Origin: Clostridia bacterium
GTDB taxonomy: Bacteria; Bacillota; Clostridia; Oscillospirales; CAG-272
DNA: 12,823 nucleotides
Assembly (NCBI GenBank): GCA_017960705.1
Contig: JAGCYR010000091.1
Coordinates: 1-12,823, forward strand
Direction: 5' to 3'
The notes below the pieces were generated by a model, which saw nothing but the letters and a program-made list of their open reading frames with translations, searched no databases and was not told the origin of the DNA. The position numbers and the translations under genes are program-made. This document shows, in pieces, positions 1-6,359 of the stretch (position 1 is the stretch's first letter; the number at the start of each line of letters is the position of its first letter).

Positions 1-188
1 CCCTTGCGTTCTATCCCTATGCGGACGGGCGCTACCTGCTCTCGTTCAAGGACGACGCGGCGGGGATCGTCAGCCGCGAATTCTATCTGAACATGGGCGA
101 GATCAAGAACATGGTCACCGCGGTCAGAAGGATCGTCGCGGGCGAATCGGTGCGCTACGACCAGTCCTATCTGCCCGAACCCAACTGA
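1..188 (+). CDS. 3' end of an unrecognised protein (partial)
   Basis: An open frame enters from the left edge (first full codon at position 3) and ends at TGA 186-188, giving about 61 C-terminal residues. The tail reads roughly LAFYPYADGRYLLSFKD at its start and ends SYLPEPN. It is mixed aromatic and acidic with no membrane segment and no motif I recognise. The codon choice (GAC, ATC, GTC, CTG) matches the neighbouring genes, which supports real coding. The gene has its own hairpin immediately after the stop, and the next gene has its own promoter, so this is the last gene of an upstream transcription unit. No function is proposed because the informative part lies outside the window. Confidence 0.7.
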   Translation, partial: LAFYPYADGRYLLSFKDDAAGIVSREFYLNMGEIKNMVTAVRRIVAGESVRYDQSYLPEPN

Positions 189-231
189 TTTTTCCCCGCC
201 GCACGGCGCTTTTTCGGACGGCGGGGAAAAA
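189..231 (+). terminator. Symmetric hairpin after the partial gene, probable terminator
   Basis: Starting at the base after the TGA, TTTTTCCCCGCCG (189-201) pairs perfectly with CGGCGGGGAAAAA (219-231), a 13-bp stem with a 17-base loop. The T run lies in the 5' arm and A runs follow the 3' arm, so it is not a textbook hairpin followed by U residues on either strand. A smaller inner hairpin (CGCC 197-200 with GGCG 205-208) is followed by CTTTTTC and could act as the actual + strand stop signal. The position argues for termination; the exact mechanism is uncertain. Confidence 0.55.
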
Positions 232-256
232 AAGTCCGGGAAAAAACAAAAAAAGA

Positions 257-284
257 TTGCATTTTGAAAAAAGTGTGATATAAT
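257..284 (+). promoter_or_regulatory. Promoter with extended -10 for the 333-2105 gene
   Basis: TATAAT at 279-284 is a perfect -10, preceded by TGA, so TGATATAAT is an extended -10. TTGCAT at 257-262 with a 16-base spacer is a weak -35 (TTG only), which the extended -10 would compensate. Transcription would start near 291, giving a leader of about 42 bases. The surrounding DNA is much more AT-rich than the genes. Confidence 0.75.
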
Positions 285-332
285 ATTGAAGTACAATAGC
301 CAAATTATCCACATTCAAGGGGTTTACAGTTT

Positions 333-2105
333 ATGACGAAAACGAAAAAGATTGTCTGTATCGCACTCGCGCTGCTGATGATCGCCGGCGCAATTTTCTT
401 CGCTGTCTATAATAAGGTAGGGAAGAATTACGATTACGCGAAGATCAAGGATTACTCGAAGTATATCACGATCGGGGAGGTCCTCGGGCTTACGTTCGAG
501 GCGGACGACTGCGAGATCGCCGCCGTGACCGACGACGACGTGCAGAGTCAGATCGCCTCCAATCTGCGGGCGCTGATGACCGACGACGATAAGAACGTGA
601 CCGACGTGAACGCCGTGATCGGGACCTACGACGAGGTGTACGTCAACTTCTACGGAAGTTACGTCGACGAGGGTAACGTTACGCATATCTTCGTCGCCGG
701 CTCGCGTATGGATAAGGAGAATCCCGTCGCGCTCTACGTGGAGAGCGGCGCGGCGTCCGAGTATTTCGCCAACTCCCTGAAAGGGAAGAGCCCCAATCCC
801 GGCGCCTATACGCTGAAAGCGACCGATCCGGACGACGAGAACGACGTGATCGACGCCGACGATATCGTGTATATCAACTACACCTGGGTCCGCTACCGCT
901 ATCTTGAAGACGGCGTGACCAAGGACGAGAGCACCAAGCAGACCAACTCGACGGTCGACGCCAACACCAACCGCGTGACCACCGAGCTCCGTCTCGACCT
1001 TGCGAACGTCCCCGACTATTTCCCCGCGACCTTCAAGGATCAGATCGTCGGGAAGAAGGCGGGCTCGCTCGGCACGCTGACCTTCGATAACGTCGAGGTC
1101 GACCTCGGCGGAGAAGAGGAAGTCGTCAAGTTCTGCTACGAGTACACCGTCACCGTCAACCGCGTCATCGGCACCTTCGACGACGCGATCGAGATCCCCT
1201 ACACCTTCGCCGCCGACGCGACCGACAAGGACCTCGAGGGCAACGCGCTCGCAGGCAAGGACGTCACGTTCCACGTCGTGATCGCCAAATTCAACGACGT
1301 GCCGGACCTTGACAAGACCTATCCCGTCGATCCCTCCGACGAGAACTCGGAGCAGATCAACGTCATCAAGTCCAAGCTCAAATTCGACGAGACTTCCTAC
1401 TATACCGAGAACGTCAAGACCGAGACCGACTGGCTCGCCGAGAACGAGGGCAAGACTCACGACGATTACGTCGAGTATCTGAAGGGTCAGTACGTCGAAT
1501 ACGTCAAGAAACAGCTGATCGATTCCTACGACAGCAAGCGGATGAACGCCGCCGCCAAGCCGATGTGGGAGAAGATCCGCGAACAGGTGACCGCGGTCAA
1601 CGCTCCGAAGCGCGCCGTGAAGCTCACCAAAAAGGACGTCGAATCCATGTTCAAGTACGTCTTTAACAACGGAACGTTCGAGATCGAGTCGGGCAAGACG
1701 GTCTCCTACCGCACGCAGTACGGCAGCTATAAGAAGTTTATGGCGGCGTGCTACACGAACGATTCGGTCATCGAGTCGGTCGGACTTAACGCCAACGCCG
1801 CGTACAAGAAGGCGGTCGAGGAAGGCAAGAGTTACGGCGAATGCATCGACGCCGCCGTCACCGAGATCGTGACGAACAAGCTCCTGATGTACGCTCTGTA
1901 CAACAAGTTCGGCGACGCCGTGAAGGTTGACGAAGCGGAGTTCGAATCCGAAAGAAGCCTGATGTATATGTACTATTATTACGGGCTGTCGAACACGCTT
2001 CTGCCCGATTCCTCGATCCGCGAATCGATTATGTTCGACAACGTGATGGAGTATATCTACGACAACGCCAACGTGCAGTGGGAGAGTGAAGGGGCGAATC
2101 CCTGA
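333..2105 (+). CDS. Membrane-anchored trigger-factor/FKBP-like protein
   Basis: The start is ATG 333, ten bases after AAGGGG (317-322) and downstream of a clear promoter; the product is 590 residues. Residues 1-4 are polar, 5-6 are KK, and about 7-26 are hydrophobic: an N-terminal membrane anchor or uncleaved signal without a lipobox, so the rest should lie outside the membrane. Two stretches resemble FKBP/trigger-factor cores. The first runs from a DEVYVNFYGSY strand (100-110) to the ASEYFANSLKGK segment (141-152). The second runs from DIVYINY (177-183) to a helix-turn at 219-244 ending DQIVGKKAG. LAGKDVTFHVVIAKF (306-320) then PDLDKTY (324-330) matches the end of a trigger-factor PPIase domain, followed by a mostly helical charged C-terminus (about 340-590), as in the trigger-factor/SurA chaperone fold. 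Family membership is inferred from motif pattern only. The likely role is folding or holding of secreted proteins. It is not the cytoplasmic ribosome-bound trigger factor, because of the membrane anchor and the lack of a ribosome-binding signature. Catalytic PPIase activity is doubtful. Confidence 0.75.
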   Translation: MTKTKKIVCIALALLMIAGAIFFAVYNKVGKNYDYAKIKDYSKYITIGEVLGLTFEADDCEIAAVTDDDVQSQIASNLRALMTDDDKNVTDVNAVIGTYDEVYVNFYGSYVDEGNVTHIFVAGSRMDKENPVALYVESGAASEYFANSLKGKSPNPGAYTLKATDPDDENDVIDADDIVYINYTWVRYRYLEDGVTKDESTKQTNSTVDANTNRVTTELRLDLANVPDYFPATFKDQIVGKKAGSLGTLTFDNVEVDLGGEEEVVKFCYEYTVTVNRVIGTFDDAIEIPYTFAADATDKDLEGNALAGKDVTFHVVIAKFNDVPDLDKTYPVDPSDENSEQINVIKSKLKFDETSYYTENVKTETDWLAENEGKTHDDYVEYLKGQYVEYVKKQLIDSYDSKRMNAAAKPMWEKIREQVTAVNAPKRAVKLTKKDVESMFKYVFNNGTFEIESGKTVSYRTQYGSYKKFMAACYTNDSVIESVGLNANAAYKKAVEEGKSYGECIDAAVTEIVTNKLLMYALYNKFGDAVKVDEAEFESERSLMYMYYYYGLSNTLLPDSSIRESIMFDNVMEYIYDNANVQWESEGANP

Positions 2106-2123
2106 TCCGTATTCCCGTTGACA

Positions 2124-2200
2124 AGACCGTACCGACCCACGACGCGAGGGAAAGGAAACGAAGGTTTCGCCGCGCGGTGTGCGCGGTACGGTCTCTTTTC
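2124..2200 (+). terminator. Structured spacer: 11-bp stem plus inner hairpins, then TCTTTTC
   Basis: The 122-base gap between the 333-2105 gene and rnhA contains AGACCGTACCG (2124-2134), perfectly complementary to CGGTACGGTCT (2184-2194), followed by CTTTTC (2195-2200). The 49-base interior can form GAAAC (2155-2159) with GTTTC (2164-2168) on a GAAG loop. It can also form CGCGC (2171-2175) with GCGCG (2181-2185), which would compete with the base of the long stem. The simplest reading is a terminator or attenuator separating the two genes. A small structured RNA is also possible. No convincing promoter was found between it and rnhA, so rnhA may depend on read-through. Confidence 0.5.
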
Positions 2201-2227
2201 AGAATAAGAGGAGGGAGCCGACGGTAA

Positions 2228-2707
2228 ATGAAAAAGGTGGAACTGTATACCGACGGGGCTTGCCGGGGAAATCCCGGTCCGGGCGGCTGGGGCTGCATCC
2301 TCGTCTGGGGCAAATACCGCCGGGAGCTCTCGGGCGGGGAGGCTTGCACCACCAATAACCGGATGGAGCTGACCGCCGCGATCGAGGGGCTGTCCGCCTT
2401 GAAAGAGCCGTGTGAGGTCACGCTGACGTCGGATTCCAAATACCTCGTCGACGCGGCGACGCTCGGGTGGCTCGACGAATGGAAGAAAAAGAACTGGCGC
2501 CTGAAATCGCACGGGACGGTCAAAAACCCCGATCTGTGGGAGAAACTTTCGGAATTGCTCGGGGTCCATCGGGTGAGTTTCGTTTGGGTCAAGGGACACG
2601 ACGGACACCCCGAAAACGAACGCTGCGACTTTCTGGCGACCTCCGAAGCCGACAAGTTCAAGCCGGTGATCGAACCCGAAAATGAAAAGGAAGGCGATAC
2701 CGTATGA
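2228..2707 (+). CDS. rnhA: Ribonuclease HI
   Basis: RNase HI cleaves the RNA strand of RNA-DNA hybrids in the cytoplasm, acting on R-loops and Okazaki primers. The 159-residue product matches the usual bacterial length (about 155). The four carboxylates are in place: D9 in YTDGAC, E47 in NNRMEL, D69 in TSDS and D134 in ERCD, with H124 in VKGHDGH as the flexible-loop histidine. GNPGPGGWG (14-22) is the family signature after the first strand. The segment WLDEWKKKNWRLK (81-93) is the basic substrate-binding handle, so this is the E. coli-like form rather than a handle-less archaeal type. The start at ATG 2228 is supported by AGGAGG at 2209-2214. The stop overlaps the next start (ATGA 2704-2707), which suggests translational coupling to the lipoprotein gene. 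Confidence 0.96.
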   Translation: MKKVELYTDGACRGNPGPGGWGCILVWGKYRRELSGGEACTTNNRMELTAAIEGLSALKEPCEVTLTSDSKYLVDAATLGWLDEWKKKNWRLKSHGTVKNPDLWEKLSELLGVHRVSFVWVKGHDGHPENERCDFLATSEADKFKPVIEPENEKEGDTV

Positions 2708-4179
2708 GAAACAGACGCTTGACCCGATCCCTTTCCTTTGCGCTCGCCTTCGTTCTGCTGCTCCTGCTTGCTTCCTGCGGCTTTTCCTACGAAAAGAGCA
2801 AGATGTCGAAATACGTCAGGATGGCGCGGGAGGACTATTACGGGGTCAGCGTTTCGATCCCCGCGGCAAAAGAGGTGACCGAGGACGATATCGACCTCGA
2901 GATCCGCACCTTCCGCCTCGAACTCCGGACGCTCGTGTCCGAGGGAGAACTGACCACCCACGCCAAGTGGGGCGACACCGTGAACCTCTACTATCACATC
3001 ACGGTCGAGGGAGAGGGCGGGGGATTCCTTCCGCCTGCCGATTTCTCCAATATGACCGACGACGCGCCCCACGGCTTTATCCTCGGGGGCGAGATCCTGC
3101 CTAAAGCTTTTGAAAACGCCCTGATCGACCACGCCGCGATCGAGACCCATTACGTCCCCACGACCGACACGGAGCAGACCGTCGGGGAAACCGACGTGGT
3201 CTATCTGGATATCTCCTACCGCTACACCGACGGCGAAAACGTCACGACGGGCACCACCTACGGCGCGCGGCTCGACCTTGCGGAGAACGCCGTCGCCGCC
3301 GCCGCGCTCGCGGGGCTCTGCCCCGGGGACAATTTCGACCGCGGGATGGAGACGGGAGAACCGATGGTTTTCGACTGGGACGGCGACGGGGAAAACGAGA
3401 CGCTCGCTATGTCGGGTACGCTCGCGTCGATCTCCCGGGGCGAGATCCTCGGACGGATCGAAGCCGATATCGAGGACGACTATTTCGACGAGATCCTCGC
3501 GGGCAAGCGCGCGGTCCTGCAGTACGCGATCCGGACCGTCGACCTCTATTCGGTCCCCGAGATCACCGAGGAGCTTCTTCAGGAGAACGTCCCCGAGTTC
3601 AAGCTCTCGGAGGGCGGGGATCTTGACGAGGAGTTCCGCGACTACGTCTATCAGCTGCTTGTAAGCGAATCCCGCCGGGAATGGCAGGCGACGATCGAGG
3701 AGAAGCTTTGGGAGCGCTTCGATTCGCTCGACTGCATCAAAAAGTATCCCGCCGCCGCGCTCCGCGAGGAGACGGAGGAGCAGGAAAAACAGCTTGAACG
3801 GCTCTACGAATACTACGGCGCGCTCCTTGAAGAGGAGTACGGGATCAATCCGTTTGAGTCGGTCGAGGATTTCGGATACGCGTATTACGAGCTGGACGGC
3901 ACCGTTTACGACAACGTGCACGAATACTTGAAAAAAGAGGTCGTGCCCTACACGGTCAAGCAGAAATTGATCATCTATTATATCGCCGAACGCGAGGGCT
4001 GGAAGATGACCGAGGAGGAGTACCAAGCCGAACTCCCGAACCAGCTCACCTACTACGCCGGGACCGAGGGCGTCACGACCGCCGAGATCATGTCGAAGTA
4101 CGGCGAGAGTTTCTTCCGCCAGGCGATCCAGTACAACAAGGTTTTAACCAATCTCGTCGCCGCCGCCGTGATTGAGTGA
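2704..4179 (+). CDS. Trigger-factor-like lipoprotein
   Basis: The product is 491 residues and starts inside the rnhA stop (ATGA overlap). The N-terminus is a lipoprotein signal: RNRR, a hydrophobic stretch (about 10-22), then lipobox LASC with Cys25, so the mature protein would be lipid-anchored on the outer face of the membrane. VTEDDIDLEIRTFR (58-71) and GDTVNLYYHITVEG (90-103) resemble the region entering a trigger-factor PPIase domain. FILGGEILPKAFENALI (125-141) resembles the family's LxLGSGxFIPGFExxLIG. A second weaker module follows (DVVYLDISYRY 164-174, then 188-212). After LAGKRAVLQYAIRTVDLYSVPEIT (265-288) there is a long helical region with coiled-coil-like charge (about 350-380), ending as the trigger-factor/SurA chaperone arms do. 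It is probably an extracytoplasmic foldase or holdase, possibly PrsA-like in role. It is a diverged paralogue in architecture of the 333-2105 protein. The function is inferred from fold resemblance only. Confidence 0.75.
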   Translation: MRNRRLTRSLSFALAFVLLLLLASCGFSYEKSKMSKYVRMAREDYYGVSVSIPAAKEVTEDDIDLEIRTFRLELRTLVSEGELTTHAKWGDTVNLYYHITVEGEGGGFLPPADFSNMTDDAPHGFILGGEILPKAFENALIDHAAIETHYVPTTDTEQTVGETDVVYLDISYRYTDGENVTTGTTYGARLDLAENAVAAAALAGLCPGDNFDRGMETGEPMVFDWDGDGENETLAMSGTLASISRGEILGRIEADIEDDYFDEILAGKRAVLQYAIRTVDLYSVPEITEELLQENVPEFKLSEGGDLDEEFRDYVYQLLVSESRREWQATIEEKLWERFDSLDCIKKYPAAALREETEEQEKQLERLYEYYGALLEEEYGINPFESVEDFGYAYYELDGTVYDNVHEYLKKEVVPYTVKQKLIIYYIAEREGWKMTEEEYQAELPNQLTYYAGTEGVTTAEIMSKYGESFFRQAIQYNKVLTNLVAAAVIE

Positions 4180-4181
4180 CG

Positions 4182-4194
4182 GGGGCGACGCCCC
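4182..4194 (+). repeat. Short GC hairpin upstream of the ktrB ribosome binding site
   Basis: GGGGC (4182-4186) pairs with GCCCC (4190-4194) on a GAC loop, just after the lipoprotein stop and ten bases before AAAGGAGGT (4204-4212). No U tract follows, so it is not a convincing terminator. Twelve of its bases recur at 9923-9934 in the leader of the minus-strand operon. Confidence 0.5.
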
Positions 4195-4216
4195 AACAAA
4201 AAGAAAGGAGGTCCCG

Positions 4217-5545
4217 ATGGAGTCCATTAAACGCAAACTATCTCCCTTTCATATCATCATACTCGGCTTTACGGCAGTCATCCTGATCGGGACGTTCCTG
4301 CTCGCGCTTCCCTTCGCCTCGAAAGCGGGGGGATGGACGTCGTTCATCGACGCGCTGTTCACCTCCACGTCCGCCGTCTGCGTGACGGGGCTGGTCGTGC
4401 TGGACACCGCGACGGGATGGACGACGTTCGGACAGATCGTGATCCTCTGCCTCATCCAGATCGGCGGGATAGGAGTGGTGACCATCGCCGTATCTCTCGC
4501 GGCTCTGTCGGGGAGAAAGATCGGCATTTTCAGCCGCGAGACCATCAAGAACGCGATTTCCGCGCCCAGCGTCGGCGGGATCGTGCACCTGACCGGATTC
4601 ATCGTCAAGGGGTGCTTCCTGATCGAGGGGATCGGGGCTTTGATCATGCTCCCGTTCTTCTGTATCGACTACGGCGCCGCGGGGATCTGGATGGCAATCT
4701 TCCATTCGGTCTCGGCGTTCTGCAACGCGGGATTCGACGTGATGGGGAATAAGACCGGAGAGTACTCGTCGCTGACCGGATACGTTGCGCACCCGGTCAT
4801 CAATATCACGGTGATCCTTCTGATCGTCATCGGCGGGATCGGATTCCTCGTTTGGGAGGACATCATCACGAACAAATGGCGCTTCCGGAAGTACCGGACC
4901 CAGAGCAAGATCGTGCTTTCGGTCTCGGGCATCCTGATCCTTCTGCCCGCTCTGTATTTCTTCTTCTTCGAGTGCTCCGACCTTTCGTTCGGGCGCCGGC
5001 TGGCGGCGGCGATCTTCCAGGCGGTCACGCCGCGTACGGCGGGATTCAACACGCTGGACCTGGTCGCGTTTTCCGGGGTCGGGCGAGGGATCGTGATCGT
5101 GCTTATGCTGATCGGCGGTTCTCCCGGATCCACCGCGGGAGGTATGAAGACGACCACCGTTGCGGTGCTGTTCGCCTCCACGATCGCGGTCTTCCGCAAA
5201 AAGGACAACGCCGAGCTGATGAAGCGCCGGATCGACGACGCGACCGTCAAGACCGCCGCCGCGATCCTTCTCTTGTACGTCACGGTGTTTCTTTCGAGCG
5301 GGATGGTCATCAGCGCGGTCGAGGGACTGCCGATCGGGGATTGCCTGTTTGAATCGGCGTCCGCCGTCGGTACGGTCGGGCTCTCGCTCGGGGTCACGCA
5401 ACAGATCGGGATCGTATCCAAACTCATTTTGATCGTTTGTATGTTTTTCGGACGCGTAGGCGGACTTACGCTGATCTACGCCGCGTTCGGCGGCAACAGA
5501 AAACAGGTCGCGAAACTGCCGCTGGACGTCGTTTCCGTGGGATAA
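4217..5545 (+). CDS. ktrB: KtrB/TrkH-family potassium uptake membrane subunit
   Basis: This is the ion-conducting subunit of a Ktr-type potassium transporter in the cytoplasmic membrane; Ktr systems usually take up K+ coupled to Na+. The 442-residue length fits KtrB. The four membrane-pore-membrane repeats each carry their filter glycine: VCVTGL (G58), FCNAGFD (G172), PRTAGFN (G276) and AVGTVGL (G388). The gating loop GGSPGSTAGGMKTTT (300-314) sits in the third repeat, and the conserved arginine (R413 in FFGRVGGLTL) in the fourth. ATG 4217 is chosen because AAAGGAGGT (4204-4212) lies just before it. A longer TTG start at 4172 would overlap the upstream gene and place the ribosome site inside the coding sequence. 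ktrA follows after 12 bases, so the two are co-transcribed. The short N-terminus before the first membrane segment is typical of KtrB rather than TrkH. Confidence 0.93.
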   Translation: MESIKRKLSPFHIIILGFTAVILIGTFLLALPFASKAGGWTSFIDALFTSTSAVCVTGLVVLDTATGWTTFGQIVILCLIQIGGIGVVTIAVSLAALSGRKIGIFSRETIKNAISAPSVGGIVHLTGFIVKGCFLIEGIGALIMLPFFCIDYGAAGIWMAIFHSVSAFCNAGFDVMGNKTGEYSSLTGYVAHPVINITVILLIVIGGIGFLVWEDIITNKWRFRKYRTQSKIVLSVSGILILLPALYFFFFECSDLSFGRRLAAAIFQAVTPRTAGFNTLDLVAFSGVGRGIVIVLMLIGGSPGSTAGGMKTTTVAVLFASTIAVFRKKDNAELMKRRIDDATVKTAAAILLLYVTVFLSSGMVISAVEGLPIGDCLFESASAVGTVGLSLGVTQQIGIVSKLILIVCMFFGRVGGLTLIYAAFGGNRKQVAKLPLDVVSVG

Positions 5546-5557
5546 GGAGGAACCTTT

Positions 5558-6211
5558 ATGAAACTCAAATCGGTACTGCTGGTCGGGCTCGGAAGATTCG
5601 GGATGAACATCGCCCGCAAACTGAACGAACTCGGACACGAGGTCATGGCGATCGACAGCAACGAGGAGCGGGTCAACGAGGTGATGGACTTCGTGACCAA
5701 CGCGCAGATCGGGAACAGCACGAACGAGGCATTTCTGCGCTCGCTCGGCGTGAAGGATTACGACGTCTGCATCGTGACCATCGGCGGCGATTTCCAGAGC
5801 TCGCTCGAAACCACCTGCCTTTTGAAAGAACTCGGGGCGAAGAAGGTCGTCGCGCGCGCCGAACAGGACGTTCAGGCGAAGTTTTTGCTCCGCAACGGCG
5901 CGGACGAGGTCATCTATCCCGAAAAGCAGCTCGGCGAATGGACGGCGATCCGGTACAGCGCCGACAACGTCCTCGACTACATCAATCTCGAGGGTCCCTG
6001 CGCGATCTTCGAGGTCGAGGTCCCGCGCGAATGGCAGGGGAAGACCATCGCCGGGATCGACATCCGCAAAAAGTTCGGCGTCAACATCATCGCGATCCGC
6101 GAAAAGGGCGTGGTCAATCCCGTCGTGACCCCGGACACGGTCCTGTCGAGGGATATCACTCTGCTCGCCCTCGGTGAGTTCAACGCGCTGAAAAAGTGCT
6201 TTAATATTTGA
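5558..6211 (+). CDS. ktrA: KtrA/TrkA-type RCK regulatory subunit of potassium uptake
   Basis: This is the cytoplasmic gating ring subunit that binds nucleotides (ATP, ADP or NAD(H) in the family) and controls KtrB. The 217-residue length matches single-RCK KtrA/KtrC proteins (about 220), not the double-RCK TrkA of Proteobacteria. RCK_N begins with the Rossmann motif GLGRFG (10-15), with D33 in MAIDSNEE at the end of strand 2. FQSSLETTCLLKELGA (79-94) and GADEVIYPE (114-122) are the usual KtrA signatures. RCK_C (TrkA-C) covers about 138-217. AAGGAGG at 5544-5550 overlaps the ktrB stop and lies 7 bases before ATG 5558, so the pair form an operon. No ydaO-type (c-di-AMP) riboswitch was noticed upstream. 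The gene is followed directly by a hairpin array. Confidence 0.94.
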   Translation: MKLKSVLLVGLGRFGMNIARKLNELGHEVMAIDSNEERVNEVMDFVTNAQIGNSTNEAFLRSLGVKDYDVCIVTIGGDFQSSLETTCLLKELGAKKVVARAEQDVQAKFLLRNGADEVIYPEKQLGEWTAIRYSADNVLDYINLEGPCAIFEVEVPREWQGKTIAGIDIRKKFGVNIIAIREKGVVNPVVTPDTVLSRDITLLALGEFNALKKCFNI

Positions 6212-6215
6212 AGCG

Positions 6216-6334
6216 GTTATGAGTTGCGCCGCAGCGCAACGTTATGATGCTCCTTCGGAGCAGTTATGAGATTGCCGCCCGTTTGCGGGCGGCAATCGTT
6301 ATAAGCAGACCGCGCCGATTTCGGCGCGGTCTGC
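6216..6334. repeat. Array of four hairpins, each preceded by GTTATRA
   Basis: The 7-mer GTTATGA occurs at 6216-6222, 6241-6247 and 6263-6269, and GTTATAA at 6298-6304. Each copy is followed at once by a perfect inverted repeat of unrelated sequence. The stems are: 7 bp (6223-6229 with 6234-6240, loop CGCA); 6 bp (6248-6253 with 6257-6262, loop TTC); 12 bp (6270-6281 with 6286-6297, loop TTTG); and 13 bp (6305-6317 with 6322-6334, loop ATTT). The units abut with no other spacer, and the array fills nearly all of the 148-base gap between the convergent genes ktrA and the methyltransferase gene. The last hairpin doubles as a terminator. The origin is unknown. Confidence 0.8.
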
Positions 6335-6340
6335 GTTTTC
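6305..6340 (+). terminator. Intrinsic terminator of ktrBA
   Basis: A perfect 13-bp GC-rich stem, GCAGACCGCGCCG (6305-6317) with its complement at 6322-6334 on a 4-base loop, is followed by GTTTTC (6335-6340). It lies between convergent operons. In the minus direction it is followed only by TTATAACG, so it could stop both transcripts but looks better for the plus strand. Confidence 0.75.
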
Positions 6341-6359
6341 GGATCGTCGGAATTCTGTT

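Noticed and set aside
324..1460. A 378-residue open frame antisense to the first trigger-factor-like gene
   Set aside because: It is a mirror of GC-rich coding bias on the plus strand, with low-complexity V/D/G/L/R composition, no ribosome site and no motif. The sense frame has a promoter, a ribosome site and a signal anchor.
2118..2123. A perfect TTGACA as a promoter for rnhA
   Set aside because: At the 17-base spacing the -10 position (2141-2146) reads GACGCG, with nothing like TATAAT at 16-18 bases. The hexamer overlaps the left edge of a stem.
2029..4026. A 665-residue open frame antisense across rnhA and the lipoprotein gene
   Set aside because: It overlaps the certain rnhA gene and the lipoprotein gene, with arginine/valine/leucine-biased composition and no recognisable domain. 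It is explained by codon bias of the sense genes.
4172..4216. A TTG start for ktrB, 15 residues upstream
   Set aside because: It overlaps the lipoprotein stop, has no ribosome site, and would translate through the AAAGGAGGT that serves ATG 4217.
4238..5638. A 466-residue antisense frame over ktrB
   Set aside because: Its composition is almost entirely R, D, E, H, Q and G, the usual shadow of a membrane protein gene. ktrB on the sense strand is unambiguous.
6216..6334. The punctuated hairpin array as a CRISPR array
   Set aside because: The repeated unit is only 7 bases, the intervening segments differ in length and are palindromes rather than spacers, and no cas gene is nearby.
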